NCBI RefSeq assembly: GCF_020906515.1
Contig: NC_085851.1
Location: 1,240,001-1,304,000, forward strand
Length of the DNA stretch: 64,000 nucleotides
Origin: Vanrija pseudolonga
Taxonomy: Eukaryota; Basidiomycota; Tremellomycetes; Trichosporonales; Trichosporonaceae
Direction of reading: 5' to 3'
Part shown: piece by piece, positions 11,377 to 25,580 of the stretch
Layout of the letters: every line of letters begins with the position of its first letter
Numbering within the stretch: position 1 is the first letter of the stretch
Program-made: the position numbers and the translations under genes
Notes under the pieces: model-generated
Databases searched by the model: none
Seen by the model: only the letters and a program-made list of their open reading frames with translations
What the model was told of the DNA's origin: nothing

Positions 11377-11511
11377 GATGAAAGATTTTCCCGTCCGGGT
11401 GGAATATGACGAGACGGGATATCACGTGACCTAAAAACTAAGAAAAAATCAGGCAAAAGTTGGTCAACCAACCTCACTCCCCGGTTCTGCTCGTTCGCCG
11501 ACAGCTGCAGC

Positions 11512-11516
11512 AAAAA
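11512..11516 (-). terminator. Pol III terminator of 5S rRNA
   Basis: A run of five T on the minus strand directly abuts the 3' end of the 5S rRNA gene. Confidence 0.65.
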
Positions 11517-11632
11517 CCACGACACCCAGGATTCCCATGTGGTCCCCCACCATGGTACTAACTAGGCGGTACTCAGCTTGACTTCGCAGATCGGACGGGA
11601 TGCGGTATTTTCTGAGTCCTATGGCCGTGGAT
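11515..11632 (-). rRNA. 5S ribosomal RNA, dispersed copy
   Basis: On the minus strand the sequence runs from ATCCACGGCCATAGGACT to GGGTGTCGTGGTT and is 118 bases long, the usual basidiomycete 5S length. Conserved internal segments include CGCATCCCGTCCGATCTGCG, GTACCGCCTAGTTAGTACC and GGTGGGGGACCACATGGGAA. The ends pair as helix I (CCACG with CGTGG). It stands alone among protein genes rather than in an rDNA unit, so this is a dispersed 5S locus. Confidence 0.96.
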
Positions 11633-12058
11633 ATTAGAGTGGGTTTGAAGGCGTTTTGTATTCGCCAGGGGGTGTGGTGCACGGTCCCCCCGTTGGCCAT
11701 GTGCCCTCCCTGCGACTCCTTCTCCCTCTGCAGGCTAAGGTATTGCTCCACGTTCGACCGCTGTGACCTCTGCAATATGTCATGCATGTCATAGCCAACT
11801 CCCCATAGCCCCATAGAGAGGTGGCGGGCGTGACTGCCACTGCTGACGTGTACGAGGAGGTCCGTGCGCATGCCCCATATGCATGTGGCACTGCGGCGGT
11901 GCACCTTCCCCGGACCCACCTTCCTTCTCTCCCCAATCCAGCTTCTAGTAGAGCTAATACATAGAGCAGAAAATGACGAACACGGCGCTGTCTCTCTGAC
12001 GGCTCTGCGAAGCCCGCAGCGCGCGCAAATCGCACCGCAAAAAGCAATTTCCATCTTC
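11633..12058. other. Spacer inside the Pol III island
   Basis: The region lies between the 5S rRNA and tRNA-Leu genes, which point away from each other. It holds their upstream flanks. No protein gene or further RNA gene is seen. Confidence 0.5.
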
Positions 12059-12149
12059 GGCGAGATGGCCGAGCGGTCTAAGGCGCTGTGTTAAGGTGTA
12101 CATGTACATCCGCAGTCTTCGGACGTGGGTTCGAATCCCACTCTCGTCA
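12059..12149 (+). tRNA. tRNA-Leu(AAG) with a 13-base palindromic intron
   Basis: A class II tRNA. The acceptor stem is GGCGAGA/TCTCGTC with one G-T pair, and the discriminator is A73. The D arm GGCCGAGCGGTCTAAGGC is typical of eukaryotic tRNA-Leu. The anticodon stem is CTGTG/CGCAG, the anticodon AAG, a short variable arm follows (TCTTCGGAC), and the T arm is GTGGG-TTCGAAT-CCCAC. A 13-base intron (TGTACATGTACAT) follows G37; it contains the perfect palindrome TGTACATGTACA. Confidence 0.93.
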
Positions 12150-12179
12150 AGCGAGGATTCACTTCCTCCCAAGCCAAGC

Positions 12180-12185
12180 TTTTTT
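12180..12185 (+). terminator. Pol III terminator of tRNA-Leu
   Basis: A run of six T lies 31 bases past the tRNA discriminator base. Confidence 0.6.
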
Positions 12186-12344
12186 GAAGGGAGCCGGCGA
12201 CGGAGCCCAGGCCACGGCCAGGCGGATTTCGACGACCCGACCGACCAAACCCGACCGCCGACTGCGGCGCACGACGCCACTTGTCCGTGCCAACATTCCA
12301 ACAGCACACCTTCCCATCTCCCACCTCACCACCACGCCGCTACC

Positions 12345-14297
12345 ATGTCGCCGATCCTCAAGCGCGACATCTCCGAGACGGTCAAGCAGGCGCGGCGGCT
12401 GGCCGCGGCTGCAGGGCTGGGCGCGTACGACGACGACTCGGGCGAGTACGAGCTGGCGCGGGTGGCTGGCGGGTCCAGCAGCGGGGCGCCAAAGCCGCCG
12501 CCTCCGCCGCGCCGCGCCGGCGGCAGTAGCAGAGAGCAAGATCCAGACGGCGCGCACCAGGCCCTCCTGCCGCGGAGCAGCGATAGCGCCGACGACGACC
12601 GACCGCGCACCGATGCACGCTCCCCCAGCCTTGCGGACGACTCGGCGTCAGACTACACGACGATGAGCGCGATCGAGTCCAAGTGGAGCGACCTGCGCGG
12701 CATGCTACTGAGTGTGAGTGAGCTCGGCGCCGTGCTGTAGAATGGTGTCTGCGGTGCCCACGTCGCGCGCGGCGCAGAGGGTTGCGTGTCCGCGCCGCGC
12801 CGCGCCGGTGTTTGCATCGCTGCATCGCTGCGCCGCAGCACCTGCCAGCGCATCGCGTCAGGACCTCGCCGAGCGCGCGCCAAGAACGCCCCGTACGTAG
12901 CCAGCCCACTAACACGCCACAGTCGACCCCGTCGCTGCTCATCGGCCTGTTGGGCAACGTCTTCTCCGGCGAGCTGCTGGAACACTGCGCACGATGGCGC
13001 GTGTTCCGGCGCGTCGACGAGCTGTTCATCCTCGTGCCGATGATAGGCAACCTCAAGGGGAATCTGTGAGTCGCTAACAGCCAACGCCACGCCGCCGCTG
13101 ACTCTTGCAAGCGAGATGTGTCTCTCCGCGCGGCTCGGCACGTCGGCCATGCTCGGTGAGCTCGACTCGCGACGTACGCGCCGCGGCTTGTTGCTTGGCA
13201 ACATGACGCTGCTGGTCCTCCAGGCGCTGCTCATCTCATCGCTCGCCGCCGTGCTCTCCTTCTGCCTCGGCCTCGTCACCACCCACCGACTGGGTGACGT
13301 GCCTTCAAGCCCCAGTAACACGACTACACCCGGGACCGTCGCCGACCCGACGCTCAACGATCAGTGGAACGAGGGAAACACGCGCCCCGGGCTCGCGCAG
13401 CTCCTCATGGTGCTCGCGACGGGCATGTCGGCTGCCGGGCTGTCGTCGCTCACGCTGGGCTCGTTCATGTCGTCCACCGTCGTCGTGTGCCGCTGGGCCC
13501 GCGTCGACCCAGACAACATCACCCCGCCCGTCGCCGCGTGCCTCGGCGACCTGGTGACGCTGTTCATCCTCGCGCTGGTCGGCACGGCGCTCGTCGGGAC
13601 AATGGACACGCCGCTGCCGCTCATCGCCGTCGTGCTCATGGTGCTCGCTGGCGGGTGGTTCACGCGCCGCGTGCTCACAAACGACTGGGTCAAGGCTATC
13701 GCCAAGGGCTCGTGGGCGCCGCTCATCGGCGCAATGCTCATCTCGTCGGGTACCGGCATGGTCCTGAGCACCGGCGTCGCGCGATACAAAGGCTTTGCGC
13801 TGCTCGCCATCGCTATGACGGGCCTTACGGGCTCGCTCGGCGCGATCCACGCGAACCGCCTCAGTACCAGCCTCCATATGGGCCTGCACCCCGGCTCCAA
13901 GCAGGGCCGCCACATGCTCACACCCGGCCAGAGCCTCCTCGTGCTCTTCTGCCTCAGCTTGCCTTGTGAAGCCGCGTTCCTCGCCTTTGTCAACATTGCG
14001 GGCTGGATCGATGTCGATCTCGGATGGGTCGGATGGGTCGTGTACATCACCGCCGTGACCTTTTCTCTCCTCGCCGCCCACTACCTCACCCTCTTCTGCT
14101 GGCGTCGCGACCTCGACCCAGAGTAAGTAGCGCCGCAAGACGCTTGTACGCAGCTAACACCCCCCAGCTCCTACACACTCCCCATCCACTCCGCCATCGT
14201 CGACTTTGTCGGCCAGCTCCTCCTCATGCTCGGCTACGAGCTCTGCCGCCTCCTCGGCAACACAAGCGTCATGGAGGCCGCAAAGGACACCATTTAG
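12345..14297 (+). CDS. SLC41/MgtE-family divalent cation (Mg2+) transporter
   Basis: Four exons (12345-12713, 12923-13065, 13112-14122, 14168-14297) give 550 residues. The first about 125 residues are soluble, Ala/Asp-rich and end in SKWSDLRGMLLS. The membrane part has many hydrophobic segments and the diagnostic SLC41 block: LVPMIGNLKGNLEMCLSARLGTSAMLGELD, split by the second intron. Two related halves are expected in the family, and the second half (GTALVGTMDTPLPLIAVV onward) fits. SLC41 and MgtE proteins move Mg2+ and similar ions across the plasma, mitochondrial or vacuolar membrane; which membrane cannot be read here. All three introns have GTGAGT or GTAAGT donors and the frame is preserved throughout. 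Confidence 0.88.
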
Positions 14298-14429
14298 CAC
14301 TGCACACTCTCACCCACAACCATCCACTGTAGCACTGCAATCTTGTACAAGTATGCATATGTAAACATCATCTAGCGTGGCAGGACAGGCGTCGTGAATG
14401 GGAAACAGGCGGGGGGAATGTACACACCC

Positions 14430-17400
14430 CTAGTCATCAGTCTGCGTCTCCTCCAGCGTCTCCTGCACCTGCGTCTCCTCGAGAGGGCCAGAGCCGTGCC
14501 CCCGCACCCTCTCCTCCTCTGGCTCAGTCTCCGTCTCCGTCTCAGTCAAGATGCTCTCGCGCTGCTTGATCGCCGGTCGCCGTTGCGAGTCGGAGCTGGG
14601 AGGGAACCCGAACAGGGTAGTCTGCTTGCCACTCGCCTTTGTCGGCAGGGCGGCCGCCTTGGCTGCCTTCGGCTTGCCGCTCTTCGTCCCCTCGATCGTG
14701 TCGACGCGGTCAAAAAAGCTCGTGCTCTTGACAGAGTCCAGCGGCTTGGCCACAGCCGGCTTGGCGAACGGGTTGGACGCAGTTGGCTTCTTCGCGAACG
14801 GGTTCTTGGGCCCCTCTGGCTTGGCGGGAGCCACAAAGCTGTCGAAAGTGTCGGGCGAGCGCCTCCGCTTCTTGGGCGAAGTAGGCAGTGACTCGTCCGT
14901 CTCGGCCTCGACACCGACCTCGTCATCAACCGTCGCGTCCACCTCGTTGTCCATGTCCTCATCGTTGTCACCAGGCGTCTCAGGCACAAACGACTTGCGT
15001 GTCGACACTGGCGTCTCGGCACGCACCGGCTCGGGGGCGTTGGGGCCACCAAATGTGCGGCGGCGTGATGAAGGAGCAAAGTCGGAGAACTGGCGCTCAC
15101 GATCTCTGTTGCGGCTCGGCGTGTCATGGATGGGTGCGGGAGGACGCGGTGCGGGCTCCCATCGAGTCGCACCGTGCGATAGACGGCGCTTCGTGGAGGA
15201 CCGTCCCTTGCCCTCCTTGAGGTAGCCGATACGCTCCTGCAGACCGGGGAGGTGGTAGAAGCCGGCAATCTTGATCGCAGCGTCGAGCGATGATGTGTTG
15301 TTCATGAGGCGAGCCAGGTCAAGTGCACGGGCCAGCTGGTCAGCCTTGCAAGCGCCTTGAACTGCCACAAGGAGCTCGCGGTCAATCGCGACTTCCCGCT
15401 CGGGGTCAGAGCCGTAGAGCGACAGCTGGACGCTGCTGCGCGCGACGCTCTCCTCGAGCTTGCCCTGAGCATTGTCCGTGCCGAGGAGAGGCATCTTGAG
15501 GTCGAGCTCCTGGATGAGAGGCGGAGGGAACCACGGCTCCTTCTCGATACCCTGGCGGGTTAGACTTCTTCGGCGCGAAGATTGACCCACCTTCAAAATG
15601 ATGCACGCAAACTTGGTCTCACTGATGCCAACGGGCCAGTACTTCTCCTGCTTGCCCTTGGCGAGCGCGGCAGCGTCGAGAAGTGGCACCCAGCGAGCCT
15701 GGCCTGGGCGGCGGTAGCGATCCAGGACGGAGAGGAGGCCAGTCGAGTCGTACATGACGGGAGCGCCGTCGGCGGTGAAACCGACCCACGAGAGCTGCGT
15801 CTTGCGGGGCAGAGGCACACGTCCTTCCTGCAGGAGGTCAAAGTTGTCGAGGTCGAGGAGAGAATACCTCAAGTTTTGGCATCCTGGCTGTTAGCTCGGT
15901 AGTCTGATGACAAGCAAACTTACCGTCCAAGCTGGTGCCACCCTCGCGGTGCACAATCGCGACATACTCCTTGCCAGCGGCCATGGTGACGACTTCCTCT
16001 CCGAGGCGCCACACGTACCGCTGGATACCGCTGGCGGTAAAGAAACGGATGTACCCGGCTGATGTGGCAACGACGACGGCGCCGAGACCCGAGACAGGTC
16101 CACCGGCAGCAACTGCCAAGGCGTCCTCGCCGTCGAGCAGGGGCAGCGTCCAGTCAGACGTCGACGCCCACGAGTCGTATGGACGGTAGTGGATCACAGA
16201 GGGTTGTGTTCCGTCACGCGGAGCAGCGTACACGATGCCCTGTTCGCCGAGGGACGCCATCGTGTACTTGGTCGCGTCCGAGAAGTGGTAGCCCCGCCGG
16301 GCCGACTTGTCGTGGAACTCCACGTTGACAACGTTGTGAGTCTCCTGGTCGGTGGCGTCGACCATTCCGATCATGTTGAACGCTACGAGAGTTAGCTTGT
16401 CATTGTTCTGGGTGCTTTCGTCGCAACTCACCCAGGTAGCGCTTCTTGCTGCGCCATGATGTCGCACCCGGCACAAACGCTTCCTGGGCCTTGGTGACGT
16501 TGACGACCTCGGTCTTGCCGGCGGTCCACTTGGCCTCGCCGTCGTCCTCGGCGCCGGCGTATGCTCCGTCGTCGTCAATGATCCAGTCGTCCTCCATGAG
16601 ATCGTCTCCAAGGTCCTCGCCCTTGTCCTCGAGGTCACCGTCGTCGTCATCGCCAAAGATGCCGTCGTCAAGCAGCTTCTCAACGCGCTTGGCCTGCGCC
16701 GCGTCTGAAAGGTACGGCGACGGGAGGTCTGACGGGATGGGGTCGGTCCAGCGGTTGTACGAGCCGTCGACAGTCGTAAAGGCCAGGAGGTTGGCCTTGG
16801 GGGACCAGGCGATGCCAGAAACGGCTCCCGCGTCATGCTCCACCCTCGCGACGACCTCGCGCTTCTCGGTCGACCAGACGAGGAGCTGGGTGCCAGACGA
16901 CGAGGCGAGGTACTTGCCGTTCGGGGACCACGCAAGCTCGGTAACAGGGCCTTGGTGGCCATCATGGGAGAACGTTGCCTGCTTGCTCCATCCCTCTTTG
17001 TGAATGATGCCGATGTCTGGTGGGTCAGCTACCTCAGAGACCGTGTACCCACCATTGTTACGGAGAGGAACCGCAAAGAAGTTGCCCGCAGGGTGCCACG
17101 CAACGTATGCAGATGTCTCGGCGCTGCCGTCAGCCAAGCTCGCGTCTTGCAACTCACTCGGAGTCGCTGGGCGAGATCATGCCGTCAATGATCTTGATGT
17201 TTACTGGCGTCGAGCTCGTCGTGTCGTACACCTTGAGCTTGCCATCGCAACCGGCAGTGATCTGGGGTGTGAGGTGGGAACCTTGCGTGCGCAACTCACG
17301 AGGTACTTTCCCGACGGGTCCCAAGCGGCTGAACGGAGGGGCTTGACGTTGTCCGAAAGGAGCGCGAACTTCGTGGTGTCGCGGATGTTGACAATCTTGA

Positions 17401-17855
17401 CGAGAAGGTCACTGGGTCGTCAGTGGTGTGTCCTCTAGGGGTTCGCCACCACTCACTCGCTGCACACGGCTACGCGCTCGCCCTGGGGATCGATTGACAC
17501 CCAACGAATGGGCACGCCCGACGAGCGGGTGAGGTAGCCGCTGAACTCGTTGTCGGGGTACGTGAAGATGCGCGCAATGTTGTCGACGCTCGCGGTGATG
17601 AGGTGCGTCTTGGACGCCGCGAGAGAGGTCACTGCTTCCTGGTGGTTGTCGAGAAAGTCTGGCTCAGAGTCGGGCTCGGCGACGCGGTGTATCCGCACCA
17701 GCGAGTCGGTGCCGCCCGTGAAGATGGTTCTGGGGAGTCAGCTGGGTCTGGCAAGGAGAGCAGACTCACTGGCCATCGGGGGAGAAGGCGACGCGTGTGA
17801 GGCCGCCCAAGTGGCAGTTGCTTGAGCTGATGGCTGCTGGGTCAGCCGTAGCCAT
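14430..17855 (-). CDS. MCL1: Replisome hub Ctf4/Mcl1 (And-1, WDHD1)
   Basis: The N-terminal half is a WD40 propeller (IFTGGTDSLVRIHRV, LITASVDNIARIFTYP, ITAGCDGKLKVYD, VTELAWSPNGKYLASSSG and others), followed by an acidic stretch (DDGIFGDDDDGDLEDKGED). The second part matches the trimerising SepB domain of Ctf4/Mcl1 (FNMIGMVDATDQETHNVVNVEFHD, KYTMASLGEQG, LLDGEDALAVAAGG, PRKTQLSWVGFTADGAPVM) and the helical segment after it. Ctf4 links the CMG helicase to polymerase alpha and to cohesion establishment. The C-terminal tail has no HMG box like that of animal And-1; it is Ser/Pro/Lys-rich with two NPFAK repeats, a QTTLFGF segment like a PIP box, and an acidic end. There are at least seven short introns. 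It is divergent from the mL54 gene, 287 bases apart. Confidence 0.92.
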
Positions 17856-18142
17856 TGTTGTTTGTGTGATGTGGTGTTGTTGTAGTGGTTTGTGTGTTGC
17901 CCTTTTGACTTCCTACTTGCTACGCGTCCCAAACACTCGACGCGTCTCGACATGGAGGGGTGATACTCTTCAGGCACGGCACGTGGATGCCACGTGAAAT
18001 GAAAATCCCACGTAATAGTTCCGGGCATCAACGGCTCGCGGCTCGACGGCGCTCACTTTGACGATTGGCCTGGAAAATGTCGGTGTTCATCTCGACTTTG
18101 TTGTTGTCGACCACCACTGCACACACGACACCAGCGACAACC

Positions 18143-18645
18143 ATGATCGCGTCCACGAGCGCCGTTGCCCGTATCGCCCTGCGGCCAGCCGCCCGCCCCA
18201 TCGCCCGCGTCGCCATCGCGCACTTCTCCTCCTCGTCCTCCGCTCGCTCGACCCCCCCTCCCCCGCCTGCCGGCAAGGGCAAGGCTCCGGCTAGGCGTGA
18301 GTTGTACGGCTGTGACCGTGTCTCTGCGGTTCTGCAGTTGTTGTGCACCAGAGGCAAAGCTCACACTCCCAGCCGCCTCCAGCCTCAAGGCTGGTACCGC
18401 GATGCCCGGCCTCAACGTCTTCAAGGACGGCGCCGACCCCGTCGCTCTCGCTGACGAGGAGTACCCCGCCTGGCTGTGGACCCTGCTCGAGGAGCCCAAG
18501 GGAGCAGCAGAGGGCGAGTTTGACTTTATCGCTGAGCGCCGCAAGATCCGCCAGTCGTGAGTTGAGGCTCTCCCTGCTTAGCACCAACTGACGTCGCAGC
18601 AACCGGACAAAGATCAAGGCGTCCAACTACCTCAAGACGACGTAA
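18143..18645 (+). CDS. MRPL37: Mitochondrial ribosomal protein mL54 (Mrpl37/MRPL54)
   Basis: Three exons (18143-18296, 18352-18556, 18600-18645) give 134 residues. The N-terminus is an Arg/Ala/Ser-rich presequence (IASTSAVARIALRPAARP), then a Pro-rich linker. The body carries the family block GLNVFKDGADPVALADEEYPAWLWTLL and the basic C-terminus ERRKIRQSNRTKIKASNYLKTT typical of mL54. It belongs to the large subunit of the mitoribosome. An in-frame ATG at 18077 would add 22 residues, but the ATG at 18143 has a better context and begins a normal presequence. It shares a short divergent promoter with MCL1. Confidence 0.9.
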
Positions 18646-18865
18646 GAGACGGCACTTTGTAGACTATTATACCATACATGCATACAACATGGCACCCGGG
18701 CGTGGCGGTCTGGCGGTAGCCGTGGAGTCGGGTCTGGTGGCCACCACTGAGAGCTCTGGTCTAAGTCCATGGCCACCGAGCCAGCCTGGCGCGTGGAGCT
18801 CGTCTCTATCAATGACGGGTTGTCGATGCGAGATGCGAGAGTGATAGCAGGGAGTCTGTCTCTCA

Positions 18866-19523
18866 TCACACCTCCCATCTGCCGCTGGGGATGCCGATTC
18901 GCGCGGCGAGTTGCCGGTACTGCTGGGCTGCGAGCGTCGACGTTCGCACGCCGTAGATTGTGAGGCAGACAATGAGAAGGAGGAGGTTGGCCGTCTGGTG
19001 AGTCAGTCCGGGTTCCGATGGTTGGGGTCCGACGTGAGTGCCAGCCACATGAGCCCAGGCCTACTCACCACAAACTCGTAGAAGCTGCGCTGCTCCTTCT
19101 TGATGACCTTGCCGCATGCCTCCCACGCAGGCAGCTCGATGGGGTTCTTCTCCTCGCTCGCATTCGCAGGGATACAGTGCAGGACTCGGCGGTTTCCAAA
19201 GGGCTTGCAGAAGGGTTCATTGAGCTGGAGTGTCAGCTAAACACATCCAGCAGCTCAGCCAACCCACCTCGTCCGCGGGACATGGCTCGCACTCGCCCAG
19301 CGGCCTGCACACGAGATCCGACGCCGGGCGCGGGACGTAGCTCGGCTTGCCTTTTGTCGCTTGCGGAGACCGCGCGTAGATCGCCGCGGGTGCTGAAGAC
19401 GCCGAGGCCTGCACACAGGCCACCAGGAGCGATAGGAGCACGAGGAGCGCGGGTAACCTGGAGCGTGAGCTTGTGTCCCGAAGAGCTAAAATCTCACCTG
19501 TTACTCCACAGTCTAATGATCAT
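18866..19523 (-). CDS. JTB-like single-pass membrane protein
   Basis: Four exons (19523-19498, 19457-19268, 19224-19069, 18994-18866) encode 166 residues. A signal peptide is formed across the first intron (MIIRLWSN then RLPALLVLLSLLVACVQA). The luminal part is Cys-rich (CRPLGECEPCPADE, NEPFCKPFGNRRVLHC), followed by EACGKVIKKEQRSFYEFV, then one transmembrane helix (TANLLLLIVCLTIYGV) and a short basic cytosolic tail. The order Cys-rich domain, E..C...L..EQR.F..F, membrane helix and basic tail matches the JTB (jumping translocation breakpoint) family. The role of JTB proteins is poorly defined; in animals they are linked to mitochondria and cytokinesis. The 26-base first exon is inferred from a GTGAGA donor and a CTCCAG acceptor. 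It is divergent from RPT6. Confidence 0.65.
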
Positions 19524-19906
19524 GTCTGTGCCAAGAAACGTGTAGTGCTTGTGTGAATGCAAGAGATGTGGATTGTCGTCATCCAAGACCTCGCGTGTCG
19601 TGTCCGAGGTTGTCGTCGAGCCACTGTCCAATACCCGCAACACCGACTGGGTGGGTGGGGCCATTCTGCTTCCGTCGGCGTCGCGTGGCCTGAAGCGTCA
19701 CTGATGGATTGACGGGATCAAATGACACCCACCCTGCACCCAGTCTCTCACCTGCGCGTCGTCGTCAGTGTGTGCAACCCATCGTGGTCGTCGGTCATCG
19801 AACAGCCTCGACCAACGAGACTCGGCTTCATCATCACTCTCAACTGCCAGAGCGTGAGCAACAACTCTCTTTCACTCCTACCACAACCACAACGACACTC
19901 GCCACA
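19524..19906. other. Divergent promoter of the JTB-like gene and RPT6
   Basis: 383 bases between two start codons facing away from each other. No TATA box stands out and no further gene is seen. Confidence 0.5.
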
Positions 19907-20951
19907 ATGTCAGTGGCTACAAAGGCTCCAGTCCAGCTCGCTGGCGGCGGATTGAAGGTTAGTCGACACACCACAACCTTCCATGACGCAGCAACTAACC
20001 TCCACAGACCTACTACCGTAACAAGATCGAGGCCGCCGAGCACGAGATCACCAAGAAGACTCAGAACCTGCGGCGACTCGAGGCGCAGCGCAATGCGCTC
20101 AACACACGAGGTGCGTTGGCACCGCCGGACTAGTGCTGACATTTAGTCCGTCTCCTGCGCGAGGAGCTCCAGGTGCTCCAGGAGCCTGGAAGCTACGTCG
20201 GCGAGGTCATCAAGGTCATGGGCAAGAAGAAGGTGCTCGTCAAGGTCCAGCCCGAGGGCAAATACGTTGTCGACTTTTCTCCCGACATTCCCATCTCGTC
20301 CCTTACCCCCAACCTCCGAGTAGCTCTCCGCGCCGACTCGTACCTGCTCCACTCGATCCTTCCCAACAAGGTCGACCCGCTCGTCTCGCTCATGATGGTC
20401 GAGAAGGTCCCCGACTCGACGTACGAGATGGTCGGTGGTCTTGACAAGCAGATCAAGGAGATTAAGGAGGTCATCGAGCTGCCCGTCAAGCACCCGGAAC
20501 TGTTCGAGTCTCTCGGTATCGCCCAGCCCAAGGGTGTGCTGCTCTACGGTCCCCCCGGTACCGGCAAGACGCTGCTCGCGCGTGCCGTCGCACACCACAC
20601 CGACTGTCGCTTCATCCGTGTCTCGGGTTCCGAGCTCGTGCAGAAGTACATTGGTGAGGGTTCGCGTATGGTGCGTGAGCTCTTCGTCATGGCGCGTGAG
20701 CACGCTCCGTCCATCATCTTCATGGACGAGATCGACTCTATCGGTTCGTCGCGTGGCGGTGAGGGTGGCGGTGGCGGAGACTCGGAGGTGCAGCGTACCA
20801 TGATGGAGCTTCTCAACCAGCTCGACGGTTTCGAGCCATCCAAGAACATCAAGGTACGTGCTGTCGAAACGCCTTGCAGCATATACTAACTCCCCAGGTC
20901 ATCATGGCTACCAACCGTATCGACATTCTCGACTCTGCCCTGTTGCGACCT

Positions 20952-20983
<32 letters not shown>

Positions 20984-21248
20984 ACCCAACCCCGAGGCTC
21001 GTATCACGATTCTCAAGATCCACTCGCGCAAGATGTCGCTGCAGCGTGGTATCAACTTCCGTTCGCTCGCCGAGAAGATGGGCAACTGCTCTGGTGCCGA
21101 GGTGCGCGGTATCTGCACCGAGGCCGGCATGTACGCGCTCCGAGAAAGGCGACAGTATGTCGGCCAGGAGGACTTCGAGATGGCTGTTGCCAAGGTCCTC
21201 AAGCGCAACGCCGAGGGCAACACGAGTGTCAACAAGCTCTTCAGCTAG
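19907..21248 (+). CDS. RPT6: 26S proteasome regulatory ATPase Rpt6 (PSMC5)
   Basis: One of six AAA ATPases of the 19S base that unfold substrates and feed them into the 20S core. The N-terminal coiled coil reads [20 protein letters not shown] and [20 protein letters not shown]. The OB domain follows ([14 protein letters not shown]), then the AAA module with Walker A GPPGTGKT, Walker [10 protein letters not shown], the arginine-finger region and sensor [20 protein letters not shown]. The C-terminus ends in NTSVNKLFS. The [20 protein letters not shown] block and the ending place it with Rpt6 rather than Rpt1-5. Length is near 400 residues, normal for the family. Three short introns interrupt it. 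Confidence 0.97.
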
Positions 21249-21338
21249 ATGGGTGATGAAGTGTGTAGTAGTACATTGAGCATTTGTTCCATGCATTGGT
21301 ATGACATGGTCTAGTGTGTGAGTGCGGGTGCAGGTTGC

Positions 21339-22296
21339 CTAGATGTGGATGGGGGTCGAGCCGTCGCTCTTCCATGGCTGGCCAAAGTAGAGCTCGAGTG
21401 CGGTGCGTGCAATGTTGAAGCCGATGAGACTGAGGAGGTAGCCGCCAAAGAGGGGCAGAAGGGCTGCGAGGATGATCTCGCTGCGAGCGACGAACGGAAG
21501 GGCCTGGTAGCCGAGGTAGCTGGTGTAGATGTACTGGAGGCCTGCGATGAGGAAGAGGGTGCTGGGGTTGTCAGCTGATGTCGGGCTTGCACACTCACTT
21601 TCCCAGGAGCAGGCAGATCCAGTTATCCCGAACGACGAGCGGCGCAAGGGGAAGGAGCGCGACGTACGTCGTCAAGAATGCCGGGAAGAACGAGTTGACA
21701 GCCACGTCGAACGCGTACGTGAACTCTACGCGGTTCTCTGTGACGCCGTACGATCCGCCCGGGGCGAGGAGGAGGCGGTTGGCGATGAGCCAGAACACGA
21801 CGGCCACGAGGAGGGATCCGAGGATAAAGTCGCCTGTGCTCGTCAGCTCGGCCAACGCCCCACAACAACACGCACGGAAGACCATGCGCAGGACCAGCGC
21901 GATCGCGCCTGCCGTGCTCGTCTTGTACAGGAGCGCCCACGCGCCGCCCGTGACGACGAGACACGCCGCGATGAGGATGAGCATGGCGGGGTCGTCGCGT
22001 GCCCAGACATTCTTGGTCTGCTTGCTGCGTCCATCAGAGAGCTGCCAGCGTCCCAAACCCACTGGTGATATGTCTGCTTGTATACCCTGCGCGGCGCGAC
22101 GACGAGGTACGTGAGCTGCCAGAACGCGAGCTCAAAGTCCTAGCCTGTCAGCTAGCCCCCTTCGTACACCAACACCCACCATGCTCTTGAACTTTGTTAG
22201 CCGGCGCAGCACGAGCGGCAGCCCGCCGCGCCGGGGCGACGCGTCCTCAAAGCTCAGCGCTGGGCCGGGGCTCGCCGTAGGCAGCAAGGGCGCCAT
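21339..22296 (-). CDS. GMH1: UNC-50/Gmh1 family Golgi membrane protein
   Basis: A multi-pass membrane protein of the inner nuclear membrane and Golgi. Yeast Gmh1 interacts with the Arf-GEF Gea1/2. The N-terminus has a basic LVLRRLTKFKSM and then the family signature DFELAFWQLTYLVVAPRRVYKQTYHQTKNVWARDDPA, which crosses two splice junctions. Several hydrophobic segments follow (LILIAACLVVTGGAWALL, LLVAVVFWLIANRLLL, a FDVAVNSFFPAFLTTYV block, LPLFGGYLLSLIGFNIARTALELYF). The C-terminus is soluble (GQPWKSDGSTPIHI). Length is about 265 residues, normal. The start was chosen at the ATG that leads into the Pro-rich N-terminus. It is divergent from PDC1. Confidence 0.92.

Positions 22297-25580
<3,284 letters not shown>

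Noticed and set aside
14430-14700. An HMG box expected at the end of And-1
   Set aside because: The tail is Ser/Pro/Lys-rich and has no aromatic HMG pattern; fungal Mcl1/Ctf4 lack it too.
18077-18142. An upstream in-frame ATG for mL54
   Set aside because: It would place a non-typical segment before the presequence; the ATG at 18143 has the better context.
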